In this document: piece after piece, positions 10,061 to 21,840 of the stretch
Position numbering within the stretch: the first letter of the stretch is position 1
Layout of the letters: each line of letters begins with the position of its first letter
NCBI GenBank assembly: GCA_021018995.1
Contig: CM037588.1
Span: 144,975,725 to 145,039,724 of the forward strand
Source of the DNA: Chloranthus sessilifolius
Taxonomy: Eukaryota > Streptophyta > Magnoliopsida > Chloranthales > Chloranthaceae
Length of the DNA stretch: 64,000 nucleotides
Direction: 5' to 3'
Made by a program: the position numbers and the translations under genes
Notes under the pieces: model-generated
Database searches by the model: none
The model's input: the letters and a program-made list of their open reading frames with translations, nothing else
What the model was told of the DNA's origin: nothing

Positions 10061-10395
10061 GATTGCACTCCTGTTAGAAGCGCCATCGCTTTATTTGGAA
10101 GCTCTTGCTCTTCTACATTGTAGCGATAGTGCCTATGTTTGGATGCGATATCGCCTCATTTAAAATTTACCTTTGTATTCGAAGTCCGTAATATAGAAAT
10201 GCCTCGTTTTGTCGTTTGCTTCCTATTTCAGCAGCCTTGGGAAGCTGACTCCGCCAGCAACCTTGTGTTGGGCGCACCTGCCGTTAATCTCGTATGCTCA
10301 GATTTGAGGAAAATAAAATAAATATAGATGACTTTCGTAATTGGCAACAATTTATAGGAAATAAAATAGGACATTCTCTAGGAGACGATATTTAC
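10061..10395. other. Transposon intron or linker with GAAGCG words
   Basis: It begins with the right GATTG duplication (10,061-10,065) and continues the interrupted DUF1985-type transposon. It holds several GAAGCG / ATCGC words. I see no independent gene. Confidence 0.4.
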
Positions 10396-11054
10396 CTACA
10401 GGGCAATAGAACAGTTGTAAATATTATATTTCTTCTCTGTCTTTTCTTTCTCAGCTCTATTCCTCATCATCTTCACTTTCTCCATGAATCTTAGAAGTTG
10501 AGTGTACGCGTGATGTCCCCATGGATATAAGTTGAAATTGGGGAGATCATTAACGAGGCCGAGGTAAGAGTTGTTGAGGAAGTAATGTGAGTTTAGAAAG
10601 AGGACGGTGGTGAGGACGAACAACAGACAGAGTTCAGAAAGTCGTCGTCAGCATCCTGGTTGACTCTCACAATCACCGCTTTGATGTGTGCCTTTTTAAC
10701 CACTTGGAGGCCCTTGAAATAATTATATCTAATTGTCCGGTCTTCAGGAACATCCAACCTCGGAGGGTAAGTGGCGGGGTTGGTCATTCGAAGACTAGCT
10801 ACCAAGGCAAAATCAAGGGGCTGAAATCTGATAATGATAGACTTGGTAGTCCCAAAATTCCATACGTTGCCATGGTCCTAGAATTTGATGACTGCGGCCA
10901 GGAGGCTGTTGATGCTTTTCATTCCCTTTGGAGCGATAAAAAATGCACGGAAGATCAAATTATTAAGCAAATTTTTCCTCCCCTCAGATGCCGCATTATA
11001 AATTTCCCTTCACTTTTCGATGGTGTACTTAGTAGTTGGGGTTTTGAGAACCAT
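10396..11054 (-). pseudogene. DUF1985-like transposon protein fragment
   Basis: The minus-strand translation begins at an ATG at 11,054 and contains FALVASLRM, then a YFKG segment, then NFNLYPWGHHAYTQLLRFM. The last is the aspartate/asparagine-aromatic-YPWG pattern typical of the DUF1985 region of plant Ulp1/Mutator-associated transposon proteins (family recognised from memory). The frame shifts at least near 10,960-10,830 and at about 10,625. It is the upstream part of a unit continuing at 2,328 and below, interrupted by the 7.7-kb LTR element. Non-functional. Confidence 0.55.
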
Positions 11055-11146
11055 CTTCAAAATATGTGATACATAAAAAGGAAAAGGTTAGAGAAGAAGG
11101 TACTAATAATAGGAGAGGCATCACTTTCACATATAGGCACCCCAAA

Positions 11147-13627
11147 ACTATGCACGGAACATTGGTATAACAAGCAAGGATAAATAAATAAAGCAATAAT
11201 TGTGTAAAGCGAAAAAGTAACATGCCTATTTGGCATAAACAAAAGGCAGTTCTACTTCCATGCCACTGCATGAACATAGAACCGATTCGAACCATCGGTG
11301 ATAGACTGAGCACCCCAGATGGTTCGCCAAAAGAAATAATCAATTTAATTACATTGTCCGTCAAAAATAAAGGCTTGACATACCAAGCCGTACAATCTGC
11401 TCTAAAAAACTACTCTCTATCAAAGTACACAGCAGAGTATCCTAGAAGAAGTCCTCGAGAGGAGGCTCCAACTCGTCTCCAGGCACGTATTCTGAATCAC
11501 CCGGATCTACGTCTCCTGAAGCCTCAGCTGCCGCTAATAACGGACCTGCGACGTATAGTCTAAAGGGGTGAGCTACATCCTAGCTCAATAGGGAACAACA
11601 CAATGAACATATAAATCAAAATCTCACATATATTCCATGATATTCTAAGCATGATGTGTCTATGCAATTGCTAGAAAACAGTTTAAAAGGTGATAATTTA
11701 CATTCAAGTTTACTGGTAATTTGCATGTCTTACTTTACTGTTGGTTTATCATGAATGACACTGAACATGCCTAAAGCAAAACTTAAATCTTCAACTTAAG
11801 TAATCCCCGAGCAATATAGCATCGAGCCCCGATGAAATACCCACCATCATCGCTTAAATAGACAGTTGTTATATGTATTCCCTGAGAATACTACCCAAGC
11901 CCCTTTCTCAATAGGCGGCGGGGTTAAATCTCAATCTCAATATCCCTGGGATGTGCTTACTGTGTACGGATAGACCTTCGCACAGGTGTACGGATTGGCT
12001 ACCGTACCGGTCACGGATATCCTGCCGCGTCAATCGTGGGTATCCCGCCATGTCGGTGGGGTATTCTAAACAAACCTCAAATAACAAAAATAGCATGTGC
12101 TTTACATATAATTATTCACCGTGTAAAGTGCTATCTTATATCAGTTAGGTCTCAACAGTAATTATTCAATCATATATACATCCTTGGGATGTTTAATTTA
12201 CTTGCATCACACTGATGCCTTTATTTCTTTCTCATCCCCTGGGGATGTCTCATTTTCATTTGCTCTCTTAGCCTCAATTACTCGCATCACACAGATGCCT
12301 TTATCACATTCTTGGTGTCACACACACCCATTTTCACAAAGCTTTTCATAGTTAAAATATTTTTAATTATGATAAATATATCACTACATACATGCTCTTA
12401 CAATTAAAGTACATGTTCAAGGTGTTCTCTACCTCAAGTCTCCGATGGACCAGGCATCAAGGTCCCATGCGGCTCCTTGTGCTCGCTTTCACACGTATCA
12501 CCTATGGTACATTACAACACATGTAATATATCACTAAAGATGCAATAAAGAAGGTCCTAGACCCTCCATGAATCTCAAAGTAAAACTAGAAAGTTAAGTA
12601 AAACTGCCAAAGTCGATTAATCGATTTCCAAAATTGATTAATTGAAACCCAAATCGATTAATCGATTTCTAAAATCGATTAATCGATTCCCAAAATCAAT
12701 TAATCGAGATTCAAATTCGATTAATCGATCCCAAGTTGATTAATCGAAATCTCTAACATAGTGTGGTTGATTCTTAAATCGAGTGGTCAAAAATTCGAAA
12801 TCGATTAGTCGATCCCAAATCGATTAATCGAAATCCAAAATTGATTAATCGATTTCCCAACTCGATTAGTCAATTTTCCCAAGTCTTGTTTCTCCAGCCA
12901 CTGGAGGTACTCAGTTGATTTCCAAATCGATTAATCGACCTTCAACTTCGATTAATCGATTTTCAAATTGATTAATCGAAATCGGGCATCCCTGACTTTT
13001 TAACCTGGACCAAAATCGATTAATCGAATCCCCATTTTGATTAATCGATTTGACCAGATTCAGCCCCCTTTCGGGCTGTTCTTCCAAATCTTTTCCCTTT
13101 CTTTTCTAAGCCTTTAATCTATCCTTTTAACCCTACTTACCTGAATATAATCATCTATAATCTATGCATTAACTTCAATTAAAACTCACCTCAATAAATC
13201 CCTTAAAGGATTGATTTGTTGGGTTTGGTGGTTAGGGTTCTAGCTTTTGCTTCAACGATCCTAACGCGTTGAATCCGGCAATCAATGCTAACTCCTCCTC
13301 TTGATTTGCATTAACGGCTAGCCTCCATAACTCCTCTTTACTCCCTCTCTCTCTCTTCTTAATTCCTTCACCAACCAAGACAAAAGGGTTTCTAGGGTTA
13401 TTAAAACCCTTATATCCTTTCTCCTGCTTGTGTGTTAAACACATACACCAGAGGTAGGTGTGTGTGACCACTAACTCACACTATACATCACGCTTAGGTC
13501 ACATTTATACTATGTCAGCTCATTACTCCATGAGTTCATTGTTTGACCATCACTTGAGCAACCCTACGACCAATCGAGCATGGATCTCGAGGTCAAAGTT
13601 AAACGCTCAATTTTTCAGGATATTACA
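11147..13627 (-). repeat. Lone LTR, truncated at its left end
   Basis: It aligns with the two LTRs of the 19.5-kb element from about base 75 to the terminal GATATTACA. It carries the same GTACGGAxxATTGGTATAA, GGGTATCCCGCCA, CATCCCTGGGATG hairpins and ATCGATTAATCG array. No polypurine tract or primer-binding site follows its right end, so it is a lone LTR. The first 75 bp are missing, and no duplication can be checked. It sits at the upstream edge of the DUF1985-like fragment. Confidence 0.75.
12612..13055. promoter_or_regulatory. ATCGATTAATCGAT array in the lone LTR
   Basis: About twenty intact or decayed copies of the 14-bp palindrome occur, mostly at 19-22 bp spacing, with a break near 12,880-12,925. 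Decayed copies mostly change CG to TG or CA, the footprint of deaminated methylcytosine. Confidence 0.65.
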
Positions 13628-15252
13628 CCACCGCCTAAAATTGTTGGAGAACTGACGCTTCATCCATAGAAGGGATGATGCTTCTATTTGGTATTTTAAA
13701 AGTGAAATAAAAATAAAAGGACACTCACCTTGTTACTAGATGCCGAAAAAGGGTTTCGCCGCTTGGATGTTTCTTACTATGCTTGGAGAAGATGAAAAAG
13801 AGGAGGGTAAAGGTGAAAAGTAATTTGTGAGTTTGTAATTCACAAAATTGCCGCCTTAAATATTCTTCTCGAATAGGAATGATGACCATCGCACACCATG
13901 ATGTCAGGCGCCGTAATTCAGTCCCCCTCGCCCCGCTCCTTATTTAATATTCTGAAAATGGTAATAAATTAAATATGTTCGGGGGTTGCTTCGCACAAAA
14001 TGGTGCAACGTGTCAAATTTTGGAGTGCTTCGTATCATGTACGAAGTGCTATCGTTTCCTTATCGAAGCGGATGGGCTAACAGGAGAGAGCGCCGATGCT
14101 TCTTACCTGAGTGCTAGCGCTTCTCCAGGGGAGCGAAGCTTCCTCTGACAAAAGGGCCATTAATATTTAACATTCAAACAATAAATGCTAAAAATTCTGC
14201 CAATGGATGGACTCCACTAAGGGATGCACAAAGGGGTCTCTCAAATAGTCAATTCAAATGTTAATGATTACCTTTGAGAATCACGAAGTATGCCTCGCTT
14301 CTCATTTAATGTTCTGATGATGGTAATAAATGAAGTAAGGTCAGCCGTGCTACGTGTCAGAAGGAAGTCGCCTTTCATTTCATAAAGGGAGCACAAACGC
14401 TTCGATTAGTAGTGTAAAAGCTTCATTAGAAAGCGTTTTCGCTTCGTACCGAAGCGTAATTTCGAAATGTAATGCCACCACTCAAACCACGATATCATGT
14501 GTTGCTTTTAATTAATGATATTACATCAGACATCGTAAAAGCGCATCGTATACTGAGTGTAATTAGGTGGTCTTCTGGTTTGTCTTTTCGAATATAATCA
14601 TGACAAAATCAAGATGTCAGGCACGGACTCCCAGGCCATGCCTCACTTTGCCTTTCAGATTTTTTCCGTGTCAGTTCAGTGGTAACCATGGTTAAAGCAT
14701 AGCAAAAATAGGAAAAGGAGAGACTGTTGCGTCAGCTACAGAGGCACTACGTGTCAAGTTCCTATCAATATGCGCAGAGATATCTCTATGCCCGAGCGCA
14801 TATCCTCGGGCCTCTCTCTCTCTATATATATAAAAGTAAATATTTATTAAATATTTTTATTTTATCAAATGTATCATTCTTTCTAATCGTTAGATCATTT
14901 TTAATAGGTAGTTAGATTATAAGGTAATTTGATAATATTAAAAATAGAGTTATCCTTCTTTCATATAATAACTTATATTAAAAACTATCTAATAATATGT
15001 ATCATATATAACAACAATAATGAAAAATGCTAATTTTCGATAGCCCAAAGCCCGATCCTAGCCGGCTAGGGCCAACCATGTTAAACCCCGCTAGTGCAAA
15101 GGCTATGGCCGACCATATTAAGGCCCACCTAGGACTAGATCTAGAGCAATGCAAAACCCGGACCGGCCTGGCCCATTACAGCCCTATTAATAGTTAGAAG
15201 CCGCTCAAAGGCACTAGTCATTCTGCCTCATTCCCAAACATGCCCTAAGAGT
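13628..15252. other. No gene: transposon flank and AT-rich spacer
   Basis: 13,628-14,560 contains many GAAGCG / CGCTTC words (for example 13,650-13,690 and 13,990-14,470), tying it to the same DNA transposon as the left part of the window. 14,560-15,252 is AT-rich with a (CT)n(AT)n stretch at 14,813-14,832 and a GGCC-rich patch at 15,050-15,200 that looks like an old MITE. No RNA gene or protein recognised. Confidence 0.4.
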
Positions 15253-15261
15253 TTATATTAT

Positions 15262-15330
15262 GGGTGGATTACCTAGTCGGGTCCCAACTCTTTCTAATCT
15301 ACCCACCGGGGTCCCAACTTCATGAAATGA
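15262..15330 (+). repeat. Left terminal inverted repeat
   Basis: It contains two GGTCCCAACT words (about 15,280 and 15,311) and CCCACCGGGG, matching the right end in inverse order and spacing. The 9-bp duplication TTATATTAT precedes it. Confidence 0.65.
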
Positions 15331-15880
15331 CCTAGGAAGGTCTTGACCCTAAACTTTCTTTTAATATTTACTTCCAAGGGTCTCAAAATTCTGCACATGT
15401 GTTTTTATCACTTTAAGTTAAATTTTAGAGGGCCACAATACCCTAACCTAAGTATACTAAAACACCCCTCCTTCCATTACTATCTATCATGCATTACCAC
15501 TTCTCTTCTTCATCTTCTTCTCTTAATAATCGTCTCTGCAAATCTTACTTCTCTTCTCCATCTTCTTCTCTGCAGATGAAGTAATAGGGAATGCTGCTCT
15601 TAACAACCGTCTTTGCAAATCTTACTTATCTTCTTCATCTTCTTCTTTGCCAACGAAGCAACAGGGAAGATTGCCGGTGCCGTCTCTGCGAAGCTTGCTG
15701 TCGGCGTTTCATCTTATTCTCTTCTATTTTCTGATTTCCTTCCCCGTGAGGCTTTCGATGTTTTTGACCTAGGGACCCACGTCGGTGGCAATTATATCAG
15801 TCCACCTACTACTTAACGCGTCACATGGATTGCATATAACCTACAAGACTCACATTAGTCTTCCAAAATTATAGATTATC

Positions 15881-15884
15881 ATGC

Positions 15885-15928
<44 letters not shown>
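15881..15928. repeat. (TA)n microsatellite
   Basis: Alternating TA with two TATGTATA/ATGT interruptions, located just before the first satellite units. Confidence 0.9.
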
Positions 15929-15949
15929 GTCTGTTTGTGAACCAGAGAG

Positions 15950-16678
15950 TGTTTTTTCAATTTTGTTATATGCAATCCATTCCTCTAAGGCCTACTGGGC
16001 TTACATGAGTCTCTCTATGATTTACAAAAGTCAATAAATGACTCATATGTGACCCAGTAATTCAAAATGTCTATTGGTACATCACTGTTATCAAATTATA
16101 AGAATTGGAATCTCATTGACTATCAGATTTGGAACTTACAGGTCTCACATGAGTCTTACTTGGACTTATAAGAGTCAATAAATAACTCATATGTGACCCA
16201 ATCATGTAAAATCCTTAATAGTACATCACTATTATCAGTGTATAACATGACTGATCTCATTGACTATCAGATTTGGAGCCTACTGTACTCACATGAGTCT
16301 CTCTAGGACTTATAAGAGTCAGTAAATGACTCATATGTGACCTAATTATGCAAAATGTCTATTGGTATATCACTATTATCAGACTATAACATGATTGATA
16401 TTATTGACTATCTGATTTGGAGCCTATAGGTCTCACATGAGTCTTACTTGGACTTATAAGAGTTAGTAAATGACTCATATGTCATCTAGTCATGAAAAAT
16501 ACTTATTGGTACATCATTGTTATCAGACTAAAACTTGACTGATGTCATTGACTATTAGATTTGAAACCTACATGACTCATATGAGTCTCTCTAAGGCTTA
16601 TAAGAATCAGTAAATGACTCATATGTGACCCAGTCATGCAAAATGTCTATTGGTATATCACTGTTATCAGACTATAAC
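15950..16678. repeat. 144-bp satellite, left segment
   Basis: About five imperfect units occur, with the recurring marks CTTATAAGAGTCA, AATGACTCATATGTGACC, TATCACTGTTATCAG and TTGACTATCAGATTTGGA. The last unit is cut after ACTATAAC by the inserted retrotransposon and resumes at 36,166. Confidence 0.85.
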
Positions 16679-17534
16679 TGTGACAGCCCGAATTTTGGTA
16701 CCTCAAAACTCGTGCCATTAGCACGATCCTCTAGATCATGCCCCATGGCTATGTACGGAATATTGGTATAATAAGCAATATTAAGACAAAATGGAATAAT
16801 AACTACACGATGCAGAAGCAAAATACTATTCTAAGTATAGACTCAAAAGACAGTTCTACTTTCATGCCACTGCATGAACGGAGAACCGATCCAAACCATC
16901 GGTGATAAACAGATCACCCCAGATGGTTCGCCAAAAAGAATATATCAATTAATTACATTATTTATCAAAATAAAGGCTTGACATACCAAGCCATACCAAT
17001 GTGCTCTCAAAACTACTCTCCCAAAGTACTCAGCGGAGTCTTCTAGAAGAAGTCCTCGGGAGGGGGCTCCAACTCTTCCCCAGGCACGAAATCCGAATCA
17101 CCCAGATCCATGTCTCCCGAACCCTCGGCCGCTGCTAGCATTGGACCTGCGACGTATAGTCTAAAGGGTGAGCTACATCCTAGCTCAATAGGGAACAACA
17201 CAATGAACATATAAGTCAAAATCTCACATATATTCCATGATATTCTAAGCATGATGTATCAATGCACTTGCTGGAAAAACAGTTTAAAAGATAGCAATTT
17301 GTATTTTAAATTTACTGGTAGTTACATGTTTTCCTTTATTGTTAATTGTTCATGAATGACACTGAATAGGCCTAAAGCAAAACTTAAATCTTTAACTTAA
17401 GTAGTCCCCGAGCAATATAGTATCGAGCCCCTATAGAATACCCTCCATCGTCGTCTAAATAGACAGTTGTTATATGTATTCCCTGGGAATACTATCCAAG
17501 CCCCTTTCTCAATAGGCGGCGAGGTTAAATCTCA

Positions 17535-17960
17535 CCTCAACATCCCTAGGATGTTCTTACTGTGTACGGATAAACCTCTGTACCGGTGTACGAATTGGCT
17601 GCCGTACCGGTCACAGATATCCTGCCGTGTCAGTCGTGGGTATCCCGCCACGTCGGTGAGGTATTCTACTCAATTCTTAAATAATAAAAATATAATATAC
17701 TTACATATAGTTATTCACCGTGTAAAAGTGCTACTTTATATCAGTTAGGCCTTATCAGTCGTTATCCAATCTTACCAATATCCCTGGGATGTTTAAATTA
17801 CTCGCATCACATTGATGCCTTTATCACTTTCTCATCCCCTGTGGATGCCTCATTTTCATTAGCTTACTTGGTCTCAGTTACTCGCATCACACTGATGCCT
17901 TTATCACTTTCTCATCCCCTGGGGATGTCTCATTCTCATTTACTTTCTTGGTGTCACACA
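17535..17960. repeat. CATCC/GGATG and CATCACACTGATG hairpin repeats in LTR
   Basis: Short inverted repeats occur in series: CATCCCTAGGATG (17,541), TATCCCTGGGATG (17,770), GCATCACATTGATGC (17,803), CATCCCCTGTGGATG (17,834), GCATCACACTGATGC (17,886) and CATCCCCTGGGGATG (17,914). The last four form a duplicated unit of about 82 bp. Equivalent hairpins occur in the other LTRs (12,180-12,300; 34,670-34,830; 3,150 and 3,365). Confidence 0.7.
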
Positions 17961-18245
17961 CACACCCTTTTTATAAAGATTTACACAGTTAAAACATTTT
18001 CAATTTGATTTCTATATCACCACATACATGCTCTTACAATTAAAATACATATTTAAGGTGTTTCCTACCTCAAGTCTTTGAAGGTCCAAGCATCAAGGTC
18101 CCACAAGGCTCCTTATGCTTGCTCTCACATGTACCACCTATGGTACACCATAACACATGTAACATATCACTAAAGATGTAATAGAGAAGGTCCTAGACCC
18201 TCCATGAACCTCAAGTCTAATTAAAAAGTCAAGTCAAACTGCCAA

Positions 18246-18530
18246 AATCGATTAATCGATCTCCAAAATTGATTAATCGAATCCCTAAATCGATTAATCG
18301 AAATCCAAAATCGATTAATCGATCCCAAATCGATTAATCGAAATCTAAAATCGATTAATCGATTCCCTAAATCAATTAGTTGATTTCCCCAAGTCTCATC
18401 TCTCCAACCACTGGAGGTACCTAGTCGATTAGACGATTTTTAAATCGATTAATCGATTTCCAGATCGATTAATCGAACTTGGGCATTCTTGCTCTTTCAA
18501 CTTCTATACCAAAATTGATTAATCGATTTG
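18246..18530. promoter_or_regulatory. ATCGATTAATCGAT array in the 3' LTR
   Basis: Consecutive palindrome copies are spaced 21, 21, 21, 19 and 21 bp, followed by a gap and three more copies. Several are decayed to ATTGATTAATCGA or similar. The partner LTR has a longer array at 35,133-35,570. Confidence 0.65.
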
Positions 18531-19118
18531 GCCAGAACTCAGCCCCATTTCGGGCTGTTCTTCCAAATCTTTTTCTCCTTATTTTTCTTTCTTTTCTATT
18601 ATTTTTATTTGATCATTCCACCCATCTTTCCTATAGCTAATGTACAATAAGGTACTCATTTAAATCTAGCAAAACTCACCTCAAATTAATCTCCTAATTG
18701 ATTGATCGGTTGATTTGAATGGTTAGGGTTTCGGCTCTTGCTTCAACAATCCTCTATGTGTTGAATCCGACATTAAATGCTTGAAACTCTTCCTTCAATC
18801 AATCACAATAACTCCTAACCATTACTCGCCTTGGTTCTCTCTCTCTCTTCTTAACTCTCTTTCACCAACCAAACAAAAGAAATCTAGGTTATTAAAACCC
18901 TTATAACTTCTCTCAAGCTTCAGGGTTAAGCACATACACCAGAGAAAAGTGTATGTGGCCCTAAACCCACACTATACACTACACTTAGGTCACATTTACA
19001 TCACATTAGCTCATCACTTCATGAGTTCACTGTTTGACCATCACGTGGTTAGACCTACGACCAGTTGGGCACGGATCCCGAGGTCACTATTTAACACTCA
19101 AAATTTCAAGATATTACA

Positions 19119-19140
19119 TTCTCCCCACCTTGGGAATTTT
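19119..19140 (-). other. Polypurine tract of the 19.5-kb element
   Basis: In minus sense CCCAAGGTGGGGAGAA directly precedes the LTR start TGTAATATC. This is the expected plus-strand primer site and fixes the direction. Confidence 0.8.
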
Positions 19141-19521
19141 CATCCTCGAAAATAAACCCAAAGGTGTGTCGGTTGGGTACCCCACACATGGTGGTGCCAC
19201 GTACCCGATCACGAAAAATTAACTATCATACTCATACAATGCAAGAAATAACGCAATGCAAGCAAATTTCTAAAAAGATGATATATATTTCACTATTAAA
19301 TTCCCAAAATTTACAATTTGTTCATTTACACTCCCATAATTACATTGTACCCCCCCCCCAATAAGACAAATCTCTAAAATAAATCATCATAACAATGCTC
19401 AACTAATCTATTGCTTTGCTGGTCGGTTCTTTGGTATTGGCCAGCTGGATGTCTGCGCATCCGTTGCACCTATATGGAAACTGGTCGTGCCCGCAGTCCA
19501 AGCCTGCTCCTGCGCAAGGTG

Positions 19522-20235
19522 CTACTGAAAGTTCAACAGATAGATGTACCGCATGGTGTGGTACATCAAAAAGTCTATGCGCCGATTCATCTGTTGATTA
19601 TTGGCCTCCATCCGGGCCAACACGTCCTCGATCGTAGGTGCTGGGCGAGCCGCTCGTCGGTGGTAGGATGAGATAGGTATGGCAGTCCCTGACTGGGACG
19701 GTGGCGTAGGAGATGCGGTGGTATGAGAGGGTGCCCCCTCAACTGGTGGAATAACGAGGCGTGCTCCCCCTACGGGTGGGTCCTGATGTGGTGGTGGTGC
19801 TGCTACGGCTGGGCCCGCAACTGGCGGGGTTCTCTTCAGCAATCTATAGCTACGACCCCATGAAGCGATGGAGTAGTGCTTCACGTGGTCCGTAGCCTTC
19901 TCCTCATGGGGCGCGATGGCGTACCCTGGAGCGTCGGAATAGCACTTCAGCATGCTCGACATGAGGCGAGCGTACGACATCTTCTCCTTGGGCCTCAAAT
20001 GACCCTTCATCAACTTTCCCTTTATATACGTCATCCCCTCTAAAATAGTCTTGGTGGCATCGAACCAACGACCGCGAAATGCCGCGTATAGGGCTTGTTA
20101 GACCAACTCCACCCTCTCGGTATCATGGCGCATTGGGTAGAGGTTACACTTGATTATAGAATTAAGCATCCATATGTAATGGAGAAAATCAACCCTCCTA
20201 ATGGACGATCCGGACCCCTTCTTCCCATTGGTCAT
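19522..20235 (-). pseudogene. ORF3 of the 19.5-kb element, C-terminal part
   Basis: Open from about 20,034 to the stop at 19,522 (170 codons); the preceding bases to 20,235 continue the protein in another frame. Motifs: MTYIKGKLMKGHL, KEKMSYARLMSSML, then a Pro/Ala-rich linker and a C-terminal helix with RMEANNQQMNRRIDFL that looks like a short coiled coil. The segment 20,235-19,802 is also present at 27,012-26,581. Together with 26,581-27,578 it reconstructs an ORF of roughly 430 codons, with the Athila-type insertion and its flanking duplication between the parts. Confidence 0.65.
19802..20235 (-). repeat. 434-bp duplicated ORF3 segment, left copy
   Basis: It matches 26,581-27,012 with about a dozen differences. 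The two copies flank the truncated Athila-type element in direct orientation: the match stops exactly at the LTR terminus on this side and at the truncated RT on the other. Confidence 0.85.
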
Positions 20236-21840
20236 TGATCGATTTAAAGTGTAACCCTTGTAAGTGCATAAGATCTATTGCAGTATGGCAAGAACAAAGG
20301 TGTCGAACCCACAGGGAAATCTTGAATTTTAATTAATTCTTTCAGAGATTTAAAAACGTCCCTAAGGAAGTACCAAAGGGCAGATTCAATTTTACCAAAA
20401 TTTATCACACTTTTCTTAAATGCAGAAAAATAAATTAATCTAAACAACTAATTACTGATGAATCTAAAATAATAATTAAATGAGATCAAGGAATATGCTA
20501 CCCCAGATTTGTACCCCTTTTCTACCATTAAAACCCACAATTTCATTAAAGCATCATTCACACCATCATTCAGCTATAGAGATGATTCGTAATAAAATAT
20601 GATCATCAATCCGGCATACCCTATCTAAAAACTATGACTTACCCTATCATTGCGGTATGAGTCATGTAAGAAGCATAGCGTATCTCATGATGTTTAGATC
20701 ACAACAGTAAACACATAATCGCTCTGCAGCCTTGATCAGTCTGCAGGTCCAGATCTAGCGATTATAGCCGTTGATACGCGCAATCAACGGTCATAACAAA
20801 CATTCAATATATTTTCAATAACACAAACTTTTAGCAAAACGATTCCATGATGACAATAAATCGACTATGGTATTAATCATAAATAAGGGTACTTATCTGG
20901 GGATCGCATCTTTCCCGATCTACTGATTTAGCCGCTCATCTTTGGTGTATGATCTCCTTGTTCATTCAAAGCCATTCCTCTTTTTATTTCTTCCAAAGAT
21001 CTTTGTTTACGATGCCTTTTTCTAAATACAATCTATACTTTCATTAACGTAAAGGAAAAACAATGCAAATCCTAGGTACAATCTACCCAGATGGAACCCT
21101 AGAAGAAGGAGAAAGAAGAACTCTTGAAAAGATGCCAAGAGGAGCCTAAAACCAAAAATAATAATAATGAATAATAATCCTCTAAAAAATTCTCTCCAAA
21201 AACTCTAAAAAAGAAAAGCCAAAACTAACTCTCTAATTATCTATCTCTAATTTTTCTCTCTAATTCCTATCTCTCATTCCTATCTCTAATTCCTCTCTCT
21301 CTAATTCCTATCTCTAATTCCTCTCTCTCTAATTCCTCCTTTCCGAAGTGTTTGATCCGCTTTAAATAGAGCCGAAGTTTCCCAACCACAGAGGTGTTCC
21401 AACTCAAAAATTTAGGATCGATTAATCGACCCAATAGGGTCGATGCATCGACCTCCCAGATTTTCGTGAATTCCCGCCGAACTTTGCATCAGACACTGCT
21501 TTGGTATTTTGGCCATAACTCTCTGTCCCGAACTCGGATTGAGGCGATTATTGATCCGTTGGAAAGCGGACAGAAAGATATACAACTTTTGAGTTTTAAT
21601 AATTTCATAATTCGGCCGTCTTAAATGTCCAAATGGAGCTACAAGTTGCACCAAGTTCTCGATGACCCAAAGTTGCAGTGTTTTGACATTATTTTCAGAA
21701 TTCTTGGGCTGTTTTCTATACTTGGCTTGTATTTACCTGAAACACTTCAAATCTAATAATTCTTATTAGATAGCCTTCATCGGATAGCTAAATGCAGGTA
21801 TTTAGAGGTGAAATATCATCATATTTCACTACTCATCACA
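20236..21840 (-). repeat. 3' LTR of the Athila-type element
   Basis: In minus sense it runs from TGTGATGAGTAG, right after the polypurine tract, to AATCGATCA, about 1.6 kb. Near its inner end is the sequence CCCTGTGGGTTCGACACC, a conserved word of this lineage. It contains GATCGATTAATCGACC and GGTCGATGCATCGACC (21,417-21,453), palindromes similar in style to those of the host element. Confidence 0.75.

Larger units (their letters stand above)
16679..19118 (-). repeat. 3' LTR of the 19.5-kb element
   Basis: It runs from TGTGACAGCCCG to GATATTACA, about 2.44 kb. The polypurine tract at 19,119-19,140 identifies it as the 3' LTR of a minus-strand element. It is about 130 bp shorter than its partner, mainly because its palindrome array has fewer units. 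Confidence 0.85.
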
